Shown here piece by piece: positions 23,988-33,580 of a stretch of 64,000 nt of DNA. Source of the DNA: Gymnopilus junonius (Eukaryota; Basidiomycota; Agaricomycetes; Agaricales; Galerinaceae); contig JADNYJ010000035.1 of the NCBI GenBank assembly GCA_015501075.1, positions 62,001 through 126,000 on the forward strand, in the 5' to 3' direction. Position numbers and translations under genes: made by a program. The notes below the pieces were generated by a model. The model was not told the DNA's origin. It did not search any database and saw only the letters and a program-made list of their open reading frames with translations. The stretch's first letter is position 1. The number at the start of each line of letters is the position of its first letter.

Positions 23988-25357
23988 TCACGAGTTACTC
24001 TGAATCGTCGGGACAAGTGTGCTCTCCTGTACTGCCGATCTTTCCATTTGGTATTCTTCATCTGATGCAAGGGGATTGCGCCTGTAGCTTAGAGACATTT
24101 CGTGGACAGTTGAAGTTTCATAAGATAGCTTCAAGCGACTATTGAAGACCACCATCATGGCATTGGAATACATTTTACCAAGAACACCAGCAGTTGTTTG
24201 GTAGTAAGTTGGCTGGCCAGGAAGCAGAGCCAATATGAAATTGAGCAAAGCGATTGCCGCTGATGAAGGAGTCAGGATTAACAGTAAAGAAAGAGGAAGG
24301 TAAGGCTGACCCGTAAGCGAGCCAGTTTCAACGATAAGGCGAATGAGCCTTCTAATCAGCCTTTGTGTATGTTTCATGCCTGTTCCGCGACGCCAGAGCT
24401 TAAAAAGATTGGTAGTGTTTTTGGAACCAGCGGGAGAAGGACATACATAGTATGTCATGCATCCCGCAATGATTATGTCACATAAAGCGCTCCCGCCGTT
24501 CCAGATCTAACAAATCAGTCGATGTCTTCAGAACAGAATTAATGTGAAACGTACTCCGGTTGTGATCAGAGAGGTACGCCGCAGGAACTTACTAGTGAAA
24601 ACGGCCTTCTTTGACTCAACCCCTGTAGCAATAGCACCTCCTAGTTGAACAAAAGCCAGCTGTAAATCTCACTGCATGAGAGCGGATGGGATTGGAAAGT
24701 ATAAGCAAAGGCGCACCACGATGATGATGATCGACGCCGTCTTTGTCTGAGATAAAATGCGGATACGATAAGCATAAAATATTGAGCGACAAAAGCAACT
24801 ACAATGATCATCCTAGCAATCAGCAACGGGTACTTTTCAGAAACATACACGAATCTCACCAATTCCACTCATGATAGGAACGGTAAAACCAGATTAGGCC
24901 AATCCGATCAAGAGCACCGAGGTTTCCAAAGCCCGCTGCAAAACTTCGAAAGGCCGTTTGTGTTAGGAGAATCGTCTGAACTGTCTCGAAGATGAAGATG
25001 CCATATGCCAAGAGTTTATTCGATAATGGGTCTTGCGGAAAAGCAAGATAGTACATATCTGGAGGATTTCGGACACCATTAGAAATAGAGGCGATCAAAT
25101 CAAAAATTCAGCTGACTCACAAACTTGCATGGATAAAACACCTTCCAGCCCCCAGTTCAAAAGATACCCAATCAGCTGTGCACGTTACATATCAATCGGC
25201 AAAACTTATGGCGCAGTGGGATAGCGTGTCGCGTACCAAAGGTCCGGCGCTGAGGGAAAGTAATGAATAGTCAGCGCCCCGAAGTTATAAACACGTAGGT
25301 AAAGAAAACAGCTCACATCCTTCCAATGTCTGGAGGTATGGGTGGGAGGGCAGACAT
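23988..25357 (-). CDS. DUF6534 seven-helix membrane protein, copy 3, with a frame-shifted internal patch
   Basis: Nine minus-strand exons (25317-25357, 25237-25249, 25121-25175, 24860-25058, 24717-24798, 24555-24659, 24447-24506, 24311-24398, 23988-24259) give 304 residues. Structure matches copies 1 and 2 except that exon 4 is 199 nt rather than 198 and exon 5 is 82 nt rather than 83. The extra base is in a T run (24885-24888); the missing base is just after GTCGCTCAA in exon 5. The two changes cancel, so the ORF stays open but about 17 residues around intron 4 are read in another frame, replacing the family sequence (T/S)VPIMSGIVAFVAQ. The rest is normal: MYYLAFPQD, SIFYAYRIRILSQTKTAS, IWNGGSALCDIIIAGCMTYY, LPGQPTYYQTTAGVLGKMYS. 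Either a truly altered helix or two assembly errors. Confidence 0.8.
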
Positions 25358-26065
25358 GGATTGACCACCCAGAAAGCTCCGGGTGATATTGCGTATTTAG
25401 CCACACCTTGGCTGATGAATGATGACCGCTGGGGTTATGAACGTGGTACGTACATTCTTAGCTCGTGTTAAGTTTGAATAAAACTGAGCTAATTTGCCAC
25501 AGATGGCAAGGCCCTTTGTCGTTTGTAGAATGCCGGCAAGGTCGCATATGAGCAATGGGCCACGAGATTGTGCACGACACAAGGATGTAGGCTTTCATAT
25601 TCTCCGAGCCCCATTTGTCGATGTCTGTGTTCAAGCTAGTGACCTCAGACAACGAGAAAATCTCTTGCACTAGGGATTATACAGTGTAGTACCATGGTAG
25701 GAGTCGCTCTGTCCACAGTGCATCTTGAAAGTCAAGCATCGGATTATACGACCCTCCATTTAATCTCAGAGTCGAGGCTGCTGAAAGGATCCTCCGAGTA
25801 TTACATCTGGGCAGCTGAAGAAAATTAATATTGCTAGTAATCGGGAGTTGCATTTTCCAAGCCTACGGTAACGGAACATTATTGTGAACAATTCACCCCT
25901 AACCCGAGGCTGCCTGGACCCCGCTGGGAGCAGGGGATCGAGAGCTGGCGGCGAGGCCATATACAGCTAGGACCTGGGTACAATGAGAGGAAACGGCTCA
26001 AAAGCGCTTGACTACCGTTGACGACTCACGAGCTCGAGGCGGGTCGGCTTGCTGGAATTTCCGAT
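25358..26065. other. spacer left of the mobile-element island
   Basis: It contains the presumed promoter of DUF6534 copy 3. No other feature is recognised. Confidence 0.4.
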
Positions 26066-26474
26066 GGCTTACCTACGGTTCTCGTGGGTATTTATCTATC
26101 TGCCCAGCTAATTCTGGGCAGGTAATTCTTTAGTGAGCATCGACTCTAACGTCGACGGCCTCGCTCAGGTGTCTTCATCCTAATATTTAGATCTTTACCA
26201 GATGTATGTTAGTTCATAAGAGAATTGATTTCCCAAAATTATGTGTGAGGTTTGTCAACTACAGGAGATAATAAAGGCCAAAAAGTTATCTGCCAGCCAA
26301 AAGTTATCTGCCATGGCTTTACCAGATGTATGTTAGTTCATACATCTGGTAAAGATCTAAATATTAGAATGAAGACCTGAGCGAGGCCGTCGACGTTAGA
26401 GTCGATGCTCACTAAAGAATTACCTGCCCGGAATTAGCCGGGCAGATAGTGGCAGATAAATACCCACGAGAACC
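26066..26474. mobile_element. palindromic MITE-like repeat, left and main part (interrupted)
   Basis: The left arm (about 26066-26217) and right arm (about 26318-26474) are inverted copies of each other over about 150 bp, with a few small differences, around a roughly 100 bp centre that repeats AAAAGTTATCTGCCA twice. Both arms contain GTGAGCATCGACTCTAACG (or its complement) and CTAATATTTAGATCTTTACC. The outermost 11 bp of the left arm (GGCTTACCTAC) have their partner not at 26474 but at 32939-32949, beyond the 6.46 kb element, so the right arm was split by that insertion. No coding sequence is inside; a non-autonomous DNA element is the likely identity. I found no clear target duplication around it. 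Confidence 0.8.
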
Positions 26475-26512
26475 GCAGGCTCCTAAAACCAGCCTCTAGT
26501 ATCGCTCGCAAG
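26475..26512 (+). repeat. left terminal inverted repeat of the 6.46 kb element (38 bp)
   Basis: Reverse complement of 32894-32931 with no mismatch over 38 bp. The neighbouring target duplication GAGAACC is at 26468-26474. Confidence 0.9.
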
Positions 26513-26899
26513 GACTCTCTCGGGATCCGCGCAGTCCGATGGATCACGTGCTGGCTCAAATGGGTGTGAGCCGACCTGGACTGCTAAGCGATCGCTTACC
26601 ATCAACGGTCCTGTGCCGGTCACAGCCGCTATTTGTTTGGCTCTCAAGCCGTCGCCTCCCGTTGCCCTTCCGCCTCGTTTTCCAGCGCTAACGTTGTCTC
26701 ATCTCCAGCTCCGTCCCCTAACCGTCCCCTGAGCCTCCTCGATGCGAACGGGCGTCTGTTGGGCTTTCCCTTTTGGGGAAATGAGCCCCTATCGACCCGA
26801 ACGCGTCCTGGTCGGTTTCACCACGCTGGCAGGTGCTTTCGTCATCGCGTTCGCCCTCTTGTTCCTCGCCTCTCGACGTCGCCCAACCTCAAAGCCAAG

Positions 26900-28601
26900 A
26901 TGAGCACTGAGTGCAGCCCTGGAGGCAGTCAACCCAGGCTTCCTTTCCCGAGTGGAAAGGGAGGAGAGCCCGAACAGTACATTGTTGTGTGAGTGACATT
27001 TTTTCTCCTTCCTGTTCTTGTTACTGATCTTCGGCTCTTGTTTTCTCTTGCAGAAACACTGACCTGTCCAAGGACAGGTTGAAGGAGCTCTGCAGGAGCT
27101 TTGGCCTCCCGCACTCTGGCAACAAGATCGCTCTGGATGGCCGGCTCAGGAACTTTAGCAATGACAGGGACAAATGGGCACAAGTGTAAGTTTCTTGTCG
27201 TGTCAATAAACTTTCGATTGCTCTCACTGACGTCTTTTCATTTTGATTAATTTCTAGCATGAATGTGGCATCTCGTCCGATGCATCGAGGCCCCAAAACA
27301 AAGTCAGGCAAGCCTGGGAGAGCAAAGACGGAGAAGGAGTCGACTCGCAGGGCAAACGAGGTCTTCACCACCCGTCCAGGGGCACCTGTCCCGCACCTAC
27401 CCTACGCGCTTCCAACCCCGGCCAAGCCTCCAACTGCTGCGGAGCACAAAGCCAGGCTTGAATGGGTACGTGACATTTACATAACATTGATTAACGTTCA
27501 TTTCCTGATAACCAACTTAGGCTCGAGCCATCACCACTGCTCACCCTTACGTGCCCGAGAGGCACGCGCTCAAGAAACCCACCAGAGGAGGTCCAGGACC
27601 CCAAACCGATGGTATGTATCTGTGTTATGTGCCATTGTTCGTCAACTGACAGATCAATCCTGCGATAGGTGTTCGAGCATCCTGAGAACGTATCCAGCCT
27701 GCCCAACCCAGTCCAGGAGCATCCGGAGCGCAGTGCTCAGCTAGCGCAGCTTCTGGCACTCTGGTCCAGCCTCACCAACCCGCTCAGTCCCCAACTACTA
27801 CCAACACAATCCCATCCCTCAGTCCACCCCCACCAACTCAATTCCTATCTCCCATCCATCACCCCCATGTGGCTCGAGTCCACCTCCCATGCCGGCTGTG
27901 ACTCCGGTTGCAACTGAAGCCGTCCTTGCAGTGGGTACACCTTCAACAACCGCCTCAACGGCCCCTGCTCCCACCAGAACCATCACCATTGCTCACGGGA
28001 AGACCGTTGAGTTTACAGAGCGTGATGTCAGTCCACCACCTGCTCTGTCTTTTGTGGAGGACCTTCCCAGATTGAACCGGATGTGGGATGACACCTCAGT
28101 GCATTGGGGCGGAGAGTCGGCACTCATCATCAAAGGTGTCCCCATCCCGATCATCTATTGGAAGCAGGTATACACACAGCGGCTATCAGGCCCTTTGTGG
28201 ATGCCAGGGCAATGGAGCCTGATCAAAGGCAGTTGGGCGGAATGGGAGGTAAGCTTGCTTTATTCTTAAGTCAATGGTCTCTAACTCAATCTATTACATC
28301 CTTTTTTTAGCTTGTTATAATGCATTGGAGGGAGTATCCCACAGAGGAGGCCTTTTGGAGGAGGTTCTCAGAGTCCTCGGGCAAGAGACTCTCGTACACC
28401 AACATTGTCAAGACAATGAAGGAGGATCGTCGACAGGCCGACGCTTGTTTAGCTGGTATAGCGAAATCAACCTACACTGACAACTTCAATGAGGTGTTCG
28501 GATATAAAAAGAATGGGAAGGAGTATGTCCTCAAGAAGGATCATGACATTGCAAAGCGCTATATTAGTCTCCAACAGCAAGGTTCTGTTCACAATGCTTA
28601 A
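26900..28601 (+). CDS. SAP-domain protein of the mobile element
   Basis: Proposed exons 26900-26988, 27054-27185, 27258-27465, 27521-27611, 27770-28248 and 28311-28601 give 429 residues. Residues of about 30-65 form a SAP motif (NTDLSKDRLKELCRSFGLPH, then GNKIALDGRLRNF), a helix-turn-helix that binds AT-rich DNA or chromatin. A Pro-rich linker follows, then a C-terminal domain with LNRMWDDTSVHWGGES, PIIYWKQVY, WREYPTEEAFWRRFSE and IAKRY that I associate with repeated hypothetical proteins of mushroom genomes. The splice 27612-27769 (158 nt) is longer than its neighbours and uncertain, because the segment at 27669-27760 is open in another frame (VFEHPENVSSLPNP) and could be an exon with a frame error. 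It runs towards the recombinase gene; 161 bp separate their 3' ends. A role as DNA-binding partner in transposition is inferred. Confidence 0.7.
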
Positions 28602-28762
28602 ATCTTGTAGTCTACATCTCTCTACATCTCTTACTTTACTTAGCTTTAATTCATCCCTCATACATTGCTTACTGTCATTACTATTGTTCAAAATTGGATC
28701 ATATCTCATATATTAGCTTAAAATGATGTAATTCGAAGATAATACAAAAGAGAACCATCTAC

Positions 28763-30566
28763 CTAATAGGCGCAATGGCAAGATCTCTTACACACATGAC
28801 ATAGTATGCTAGGTTTTGGGTCAGGGTCCAGAAAATTGTCCCTACTCTCCTCAGGCTCATCATTCCATGAAATGAGATACTTGACAATAGTCATACTTGA
28901 AAATTCAGTGCTCCAGCCCCCCACTCACATATCCGGCGAAGTTTCCATCGACGCATTGACGCAAAGTACTGACAGCCGCCTCGCCGGAACGAGTGGGTGC
29001 CATAAGGTGAGGGTTCAACCTGAATGTCGACAAGGTTGTTTCTGAACGATTCAAGAAATTGTTCAGATGTCTAGATGATCAATTGACTGCATGAGTAATA
29101 GGGTACTTTATCAGGCGCAAGAAGATCAACTCACCATAGCCGCATCTTTATCCTGCACGCGATCACCAGCAGCCCTTCGTCGAAATATATACCCGGACGT
29201 AATTTCAGAAGTGTCGATCCATGCCGCCATCGCACATACTGGGCAAAGGTGGGCCTCATGTTCTGACAGCATAGGTATTGGAAAGGGTTTGATCTCTGTT
29301 CACATGTAAAGTTAGCAAGCTTAAAGAGTGGATAAAGGATTACTGACCCCCGAACTGGTGAGTCTTGCGGAATGGGAGAGTCAACACCATCTTCTTGTTC
29401 TGAAGTTGGACGTCGATGTGTTCCCATCTTATTTTCAGGACCTCGTCTACACGCAGTAGACACACAAAGGCAAGTGTGTAAATTGCTTGCAGCTCGAGTC
29501 GATGGCAGGGCCAGCCCAGGAATGGAAACTTGGAGAAGGAGCACCTTCCAAGGTGCGAGAGACCGGTGCCAGCCTTCAGGATCGTTATTGAAGTGATAAA
29601 GTTCCTCCAAAATTGCCTGAACATGTTGATCAGCTTTATGCAAACACACTTGTCTCTAAATATACTGACCGGGGTGATAGCTCGTGCGCTCGTGGCGGTT
29701 TCACCAGCCTGAACCTAAATAAAGGCTAAAGTCAATATGAATTCAATGAATAAGATAAATGATCCAAACTTACTTTACGGCGTCGAAGGCTTAGCATATA
29801 TGTAGCCATCTTTTCAGATATTGATGGATTGCCTTTCGTAGGGTCCTGCCCTGCTTTGTGTTTTGTCTCCATGCCTGGGAGCCAAGACCCAGAACATGCC
29901 CAAAATAGTGCGTCATGCTGGCAGCATCTTTTGGGCATGCCCATATGATGCCCGAAGACGGGTTACTGGCTTGCCGTCAGACCCATCATGTCGCAACTGG
30001 TATGGAAATAATATGATACATGAGAGAAAAGAAGAGGATGAAGGAAGGGAACTTACAATCCATTATCCATGCTACAATCATCTGGTCAGAGTCCAGCAAA
30101 GGCGTAGACGAGAGGAACTCATCTGGGTCAGAAATCAGGTTGTTTGCCATCAGAAATTCGGCGCAGGCGGACGCGAGTCTACGCATGGGTTTGTGAGGAT
30201 ATTAACCACGAGATCAAACCAATTTACTCACCTCAAGTACTCATTGTGAGTTTTGTCTGTGACACCTTTCGAAGCTTCCTTCATGGAGGATTTCCACTCT
30301 GATGGCATCCCGCCAGTGTGATCGTCATCGATATCCATAGGCCCGCCCTTGGAAAGATCATCATCATCGTCATTGTCATCTTCCTCTTTGTCGCTGTCAT
30401 TGTCCTCATTCTCGTCGAAAAGGGTGGACTTGCTGGGAAGAGTAGCCTGTTCTTCCTCCAGGTCGGCTACAATATCATCTCGGAACGTGCGAGAAGCCGC
30501 AGCTTCGATGAGGACTGATGTCAGCCCAGGGAGGTCGGCTGCACGAATGTTGATGGGCTGGGACAT
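28763..30566 (-). pseudogene. tyrosine recombinase (DNA breaking-rejoining enzyme), frame-disrupted
   Basis: The 5' exons 30232-30566 and 30057-30178 are intact: an acidic N-terminus, then EYLRLASACAEFLMANN and LLDSDQMIVAWIMD. The core-binding region continues (SYGHAQKM, THYFGHVLGLGSQAW, GNPSISEKMATYMLSLRRRK) but needs frame changes near 29925 and 29850. The catalytic domain shows the first arginine in LAFVCLLRVDEVLKIRWEHI, a spacer with CPVCAMAAW and SGYIFRRAAGDRV, and the His-x-x-Arg box THSFRRGGCQYF. A run of six C on the plus strand (28917-28922) should be seven for the protein to read EWGGWS and reach the presumed nucleophile tyrosine in TIVKYLISWNDE. Another frame change is needed near 29540. 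The family cuts and rejoins DNA through a 3'-phosphotyrosine. With at least four disruptions this copy is probably inactive, unless sequencing errors inflate the count. Confidence 0.75.
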
Positions 30567-31581
30567 TGTGATGGTAGTACAAGTTGTGGTGGTTGTGGTG
30601 GCATTGGGAAGGAGGAGGAAGGGTTTTTAAGTCTGTTTTCGATGTCAGCCGCACTCAATTGTTGTGGTAAGAAAGGGTCGACATACATAATCGAGCCCCC
30701 ATCCGTGGTGGGCCATACTCGAGGAGGAATCAAGGAATTCATAAAATACCTATGTACATGAAAGGGTCATAAATACAGTGAAGCGACACAAAGAGCCGTC
30801 TTAACTTACTAAATCTGCCTGCATGTCACCATGCTGCGAGACGCGTCGCAATTCCATTTGCGACGTGTCAAAAGTCTTCAAGAATGACGCTTTGGCGTTA
30901 CTGCGTTTTCTGAATATAATTTTAGTGGCAGAGTGCATTCGAAGTTGACAGAGGTTGAGTTGCTGGGTGCATTCAAGGCGGACGTAATTTGGGTTGCTGG
31001 GTGCACGCGACGTGGAGAGAGGTGAGGGGAAAGCTTGAGAAAGTTGTTTAGAATCAACAAATCGCGTGGGATGGGGAGCGAACCTTGCTTACCCATGGTG
31101 TGCCTGTGTGAATAGCTGCAGGACTGTTGTTGATGCGAAGGACTGTGGCTTATCAGCCTTGGGACTGTGAGTTATCAGGCATAATCAAAGCTGATAAGAT
31201 GATCTTGCCCTTTGGACTGTTGGTGGAGGCCATCGCTAGAACTTCGTAGATTGATCGTGGGCCAAAGAACCAGGGAAACTCGACAGTCGCGACTTGCAGA
31301 CCTGAAAAACGGCCGGGATCTGTGACAAGTGTATGATGGCGTGCTCGACTCGAGCCCTGGTTCATTTTCTTAGGTGATCCATCGGCTCATAGAAGCTTAC
31401 CTACCCAACACGTAACATAACGAGCTCGGAACTTGCAGGTGTAAGGGTTATCAACAATGAAATGCATTCTAGAAACATAAATACTTGCAATGAGGTCTCC
31501 TCTATAAATCACCCAACATCCAACCAATCCTCCTTGTCTATCTCATCCCATTTTGACGTCTACTCCTTCACCTCCCAAATA

Positions 31582-31985
31582 ATGCCCGCAGTCGTCACCC
31601 ACCAAAGCTCCTTGCCTACTTTCGGATCAGCTCTGCCAGTTCTTACCGAGATGAAATCACACCCACCCAATGCGGTCACTCGTGCTCCAAGCTCCTGGTG
31701 AGTCCTCCATAACTCTTGAAGAGGAGATATGAGCAGCAGGCGTTGCTGGCGCCTTTTTCTCCAAGTGTTGGGCCTCTTGATGCGTCCATTCCATGGAGGG
31801 GCAGTCGACATGATGCTGGAGATGCATCCCCGATGCGATTCATCATTCTCGGGTGTTCTTCGGACTTGAGGTGGCTCGTGGGCTGGTTTATCGGTTGGGT
31901 TTCAGCTCCTGGGCATGCCAGTGGTTCGTTTGATGCTCTGCAGGGCTCGACAAACCAGCAGAGTCGAGCCCACCATGAGGTATGA
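31582..31985 (+). CDS. possible small ORF inside the element, function unknown
   Basis: A TATA-like CTATAAATCACC at about 31502-31513 precedes ATG 31582. The first exon ends at a GTGAGT donor (31698), and a frame that is in phase resumes at 31724 after only 26 nt, far shorter than any other intron here; it ends at 31985 (125 residues). The N-terminus MPAVVTHQSSLPTFGSALP gives no family match that I know. It may be the 5' end of a gene that lost part of its intron and its 3' exons. Treat as tentative. Confidence 0.3.
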
Positions 31986-32080
31986 GGGAGAGGTCGTCAG
32001 CTGCACGGCCGGTTCGTTGCTTACGCAGCATCACGCTGTGACGCCCCTAAGCGGGACTGTGATTCTTGTCAGTCGCAGCT

Positions 32081-32890
32081 TTACTTCATCTGAAAGCGGG
32101 ACGCATGTGTTTCATCAGAGAGCAAACATGGTCAAATATTTTGATGTACAAACAAAGCTAAGGGCTCAAGGTCGCGATATAGAGGCTGGCATTTTATAGA
32201 TTCACGTGATCTGCGTAGGCAATGTCAAGGCTGTTTTTACAGTGTGACGCGCAGGCGCGTCACCAGAACCATGCCCAATTTGGAACTGCTGAATTTCCCC
32301 CCTTGTCCACTACAATTAGGAGGTAAACCCCTTTCCTCATGTCAATTTAGCCATGCCGTTTGTTCAAATAGTTAAAGATAAATACAATTGGCACAATTAG
32401 CAATTATGCCACTTGAATAAGTGAGAAACATGCAAGGTAACCTTCCCATCGTGTTATTGTAATGAGTGCAAGTGAATGGGTTCACCTAATTGTACACAAA
32501 AATACAGCTCTCCTGCTCATTCACACTAGAATTATGGTAACCAGTAATGGTAGACACATTATTAAAGAAAACTCACACCTAATTTGCATAAATATAGGGG
32601 AAGGAACTTAATACTTGAAAGAATTATTGGATTAACAGCCCACAATGCCTCTCCCTCATTGCTCTGCAGTCGATGATGTTCTCCGTGCCTTCGAGCATGC
32701 GAGCATCGATATCGGTGGCCTCCTGCTGTAAAAAAACCCTTGATGGTTGCCCACGCAGATCACGTGAATCTATAAAATGCCAGCCTCTATATCGTGCGAG
32801 CTTGAGCTCTTAGGTTTGTTTGTACATTTGTTTGTATGTCAAAATATTTGTATTTCTCTGATGCAACACTGCGTCCCGCTCTCAGGTGAA
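32081..32890. repeat. inverted repeat pair (about 145-155 bp arms, 512 bp spacer) in the right end of the element
   Basis: The arms are 32081-32224 and about 32737-32890. Nearly identical core: GAGGCTGGCATTTTATAGAT followed by TCACGTGATCTGCGT. Further out they share CAAATATTTTGA and AGCGGGACGCA with small indels. The outer edge of the right arm abuts the terminal repeat at 32894. The spacer holds a short ORF and a small perfect hairpin (8 bp stem GTGACGCG, 4 nt loop, near 32243-32262). This could be a second, smaller TIR element nested in the first, or a duplicated and inverted sub-terminal region. Confidence 0.75.
32645..32731 (+). pseudogene. 28-residue ORF remnant between the inverted-repeat arms
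   Basis: ATG 32645 opens MPLPHCSAVDDVLRAFEHAS followed by eight more residues, then TAA six bases before the right arm of the inverted repeat. The phrase DVLRAFEHAS reminds me of N-termini of repetitive mushroom transposon-linked proteins, but this is memory, not a search. It is best seen as a truncated 5' end. Confidence 0.3.
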
Positions 32891-32893
32891 GCT

Positions 32894-32931
32894 CTTGCGA
32901 GCGATACTAGAGGCTGGTTTTAGGAGCCTGC
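32894..32931 (-). repeat. right terminal inverted repeat of the 6.46 kb element (38 bp)
   Basis: Perfect inverted copy of 26475-26512. It is followed by the target duplication GAGAACC (32932-32938) and then by the last 11 bp of the MITE-like repeat (GTAGGTAAGCC, 32939-32949). Confidence 0.9.
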
Positions 32932-32938
32932 GAGAACC

Positions 32939-32949
32939 GTAGGTAAGCC
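32939..32949. mobile_element. severed 11 bp end of the palindromic MITE-like repeat
   Basis: GTAGGTAAGCC is the exact inverted partner of 26066-26076. Joined to 26474 it completes the right arm of the palindrome, proving that the 6.46 kb element landed inside an existing repeat. Confidence 0.8.
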
Positions 32950-33580
32950 CCAACGCACAAGGCTGTGCTTGACCTTATTTACTAAAGGCCTCCATATTAT
33001 CTCACGGTCACCATCTAGACTCAAATGACAATGTTTTCTAGTGTTCGATGTTGTTTTCTCAACACTACACATCTATGCTGTTCTTTGCTTTGCTATTACA
33101 TTTCCAGTGGATTAGATTCTGCTGCTAAATGGAAATTTCGAGGACATGTCTTGAATTGCTTGGAAAATGCTGGAATTCATGCAAGTCCTAGTGCCTAAGC
33201 GGTTCATGATCAATCAGAGTGACTTCTGAGAGGCTTGAAGGCACTGAAATCGCAGTCTCAGTTTGTGTTGCAAACAGATTATTTCTCCGCGCATGTAATG
33301 CTCTAGTTGCGTACATGGTTACCCATATTCAGCCTTTGCCGCCTCATCGCCATTTTCACAGCTGTGGTACCTTTGTTTGATTAAAGCTGGTGACGGCTGT
33401 TATTCGCTCCTCTCTGATCCGGACATAAATACCGTCTACGGGATCAGATATCTCACATCCAACTGATTCTCAGGCTCCAACTTAATCATTGAACGGACCC
33501 CTTTCCTTCATTCTACTTAAATTTAGAGTCCGATTTCGCATAAAGGTCGTTATCAGGCCGTTGTTGCAAAGCCGACCACC
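32950..33580. other. spacer between the mobile element and ICMT copy 1
   Basis: No coding signal. A TATA-like CATAAATACC near 33424-33433 lies about 150 bp upstream of the ICMT copy 1 start codon and suggests that its promoter survives. Confidence 0.4.

Larger units (their letters stand above)
26475..32931. mobile_element. 6457 bp TIR-bounded element carrying SAP-protein and tyrosine-recombinase genes
   Basis: The ends are perfect 38 bp inverted repeats (26475-26512 and 32894-32931; outer sequence GCAGGCTCCTAAAACCAG). GAGAACC lies directly outside both ends (26468-26474 and 32932-32938). Removing the element and one GAGAACC rebuilds an uninterrupted palindrome arm of the MITE-like repeat, which is direct evidence for insertion and for the 7 bp duplication (8 bp if a shared C is counted and one terminal G is excluded). 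Inside are a SAP-domain gene, a decayed tyrosine recombinase on the opposite strand, a possible small ORF with its own TATA box, a 145-155 bp internal inverted repeat and a short truncated ORF. No DDE transposase was recognised. Tyrosine-recombinase elements (Cryptons and relatives) normally lack long TIRs, so the machinery that moved it is uncertain. Confidence 0.85.

Noticed and set aside
24616..24868. DUF6534 copy 3 as an outright pseudogene
   Set aside because: The two indels cancel and all splice phases fit, so the ORF is complete; only a short patch is altered.
26066..26474. CRISPR-like or tandem array
   Set aside because: The repeats are one palindrome with a small internal duplication; there are no regularly spaced units, and the host is a eukaryote.
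26633..26899. Longer N-terminus of the SAP protein
   Set aside because: The frame is open, but it starts at TTG and has no ATG before 26900.
26900..32931. Classical Crypton
   Set aside because: A tyrosine recombinase is present, but long perfect TIRs and a 7 bp target duplication do not fit the Crypton structure.
26475..32931. LTR retrotransposon
   Set aside because: The ends are inverted, not direct, repeats, and no reverse transcriptase or integrase motif is visible.
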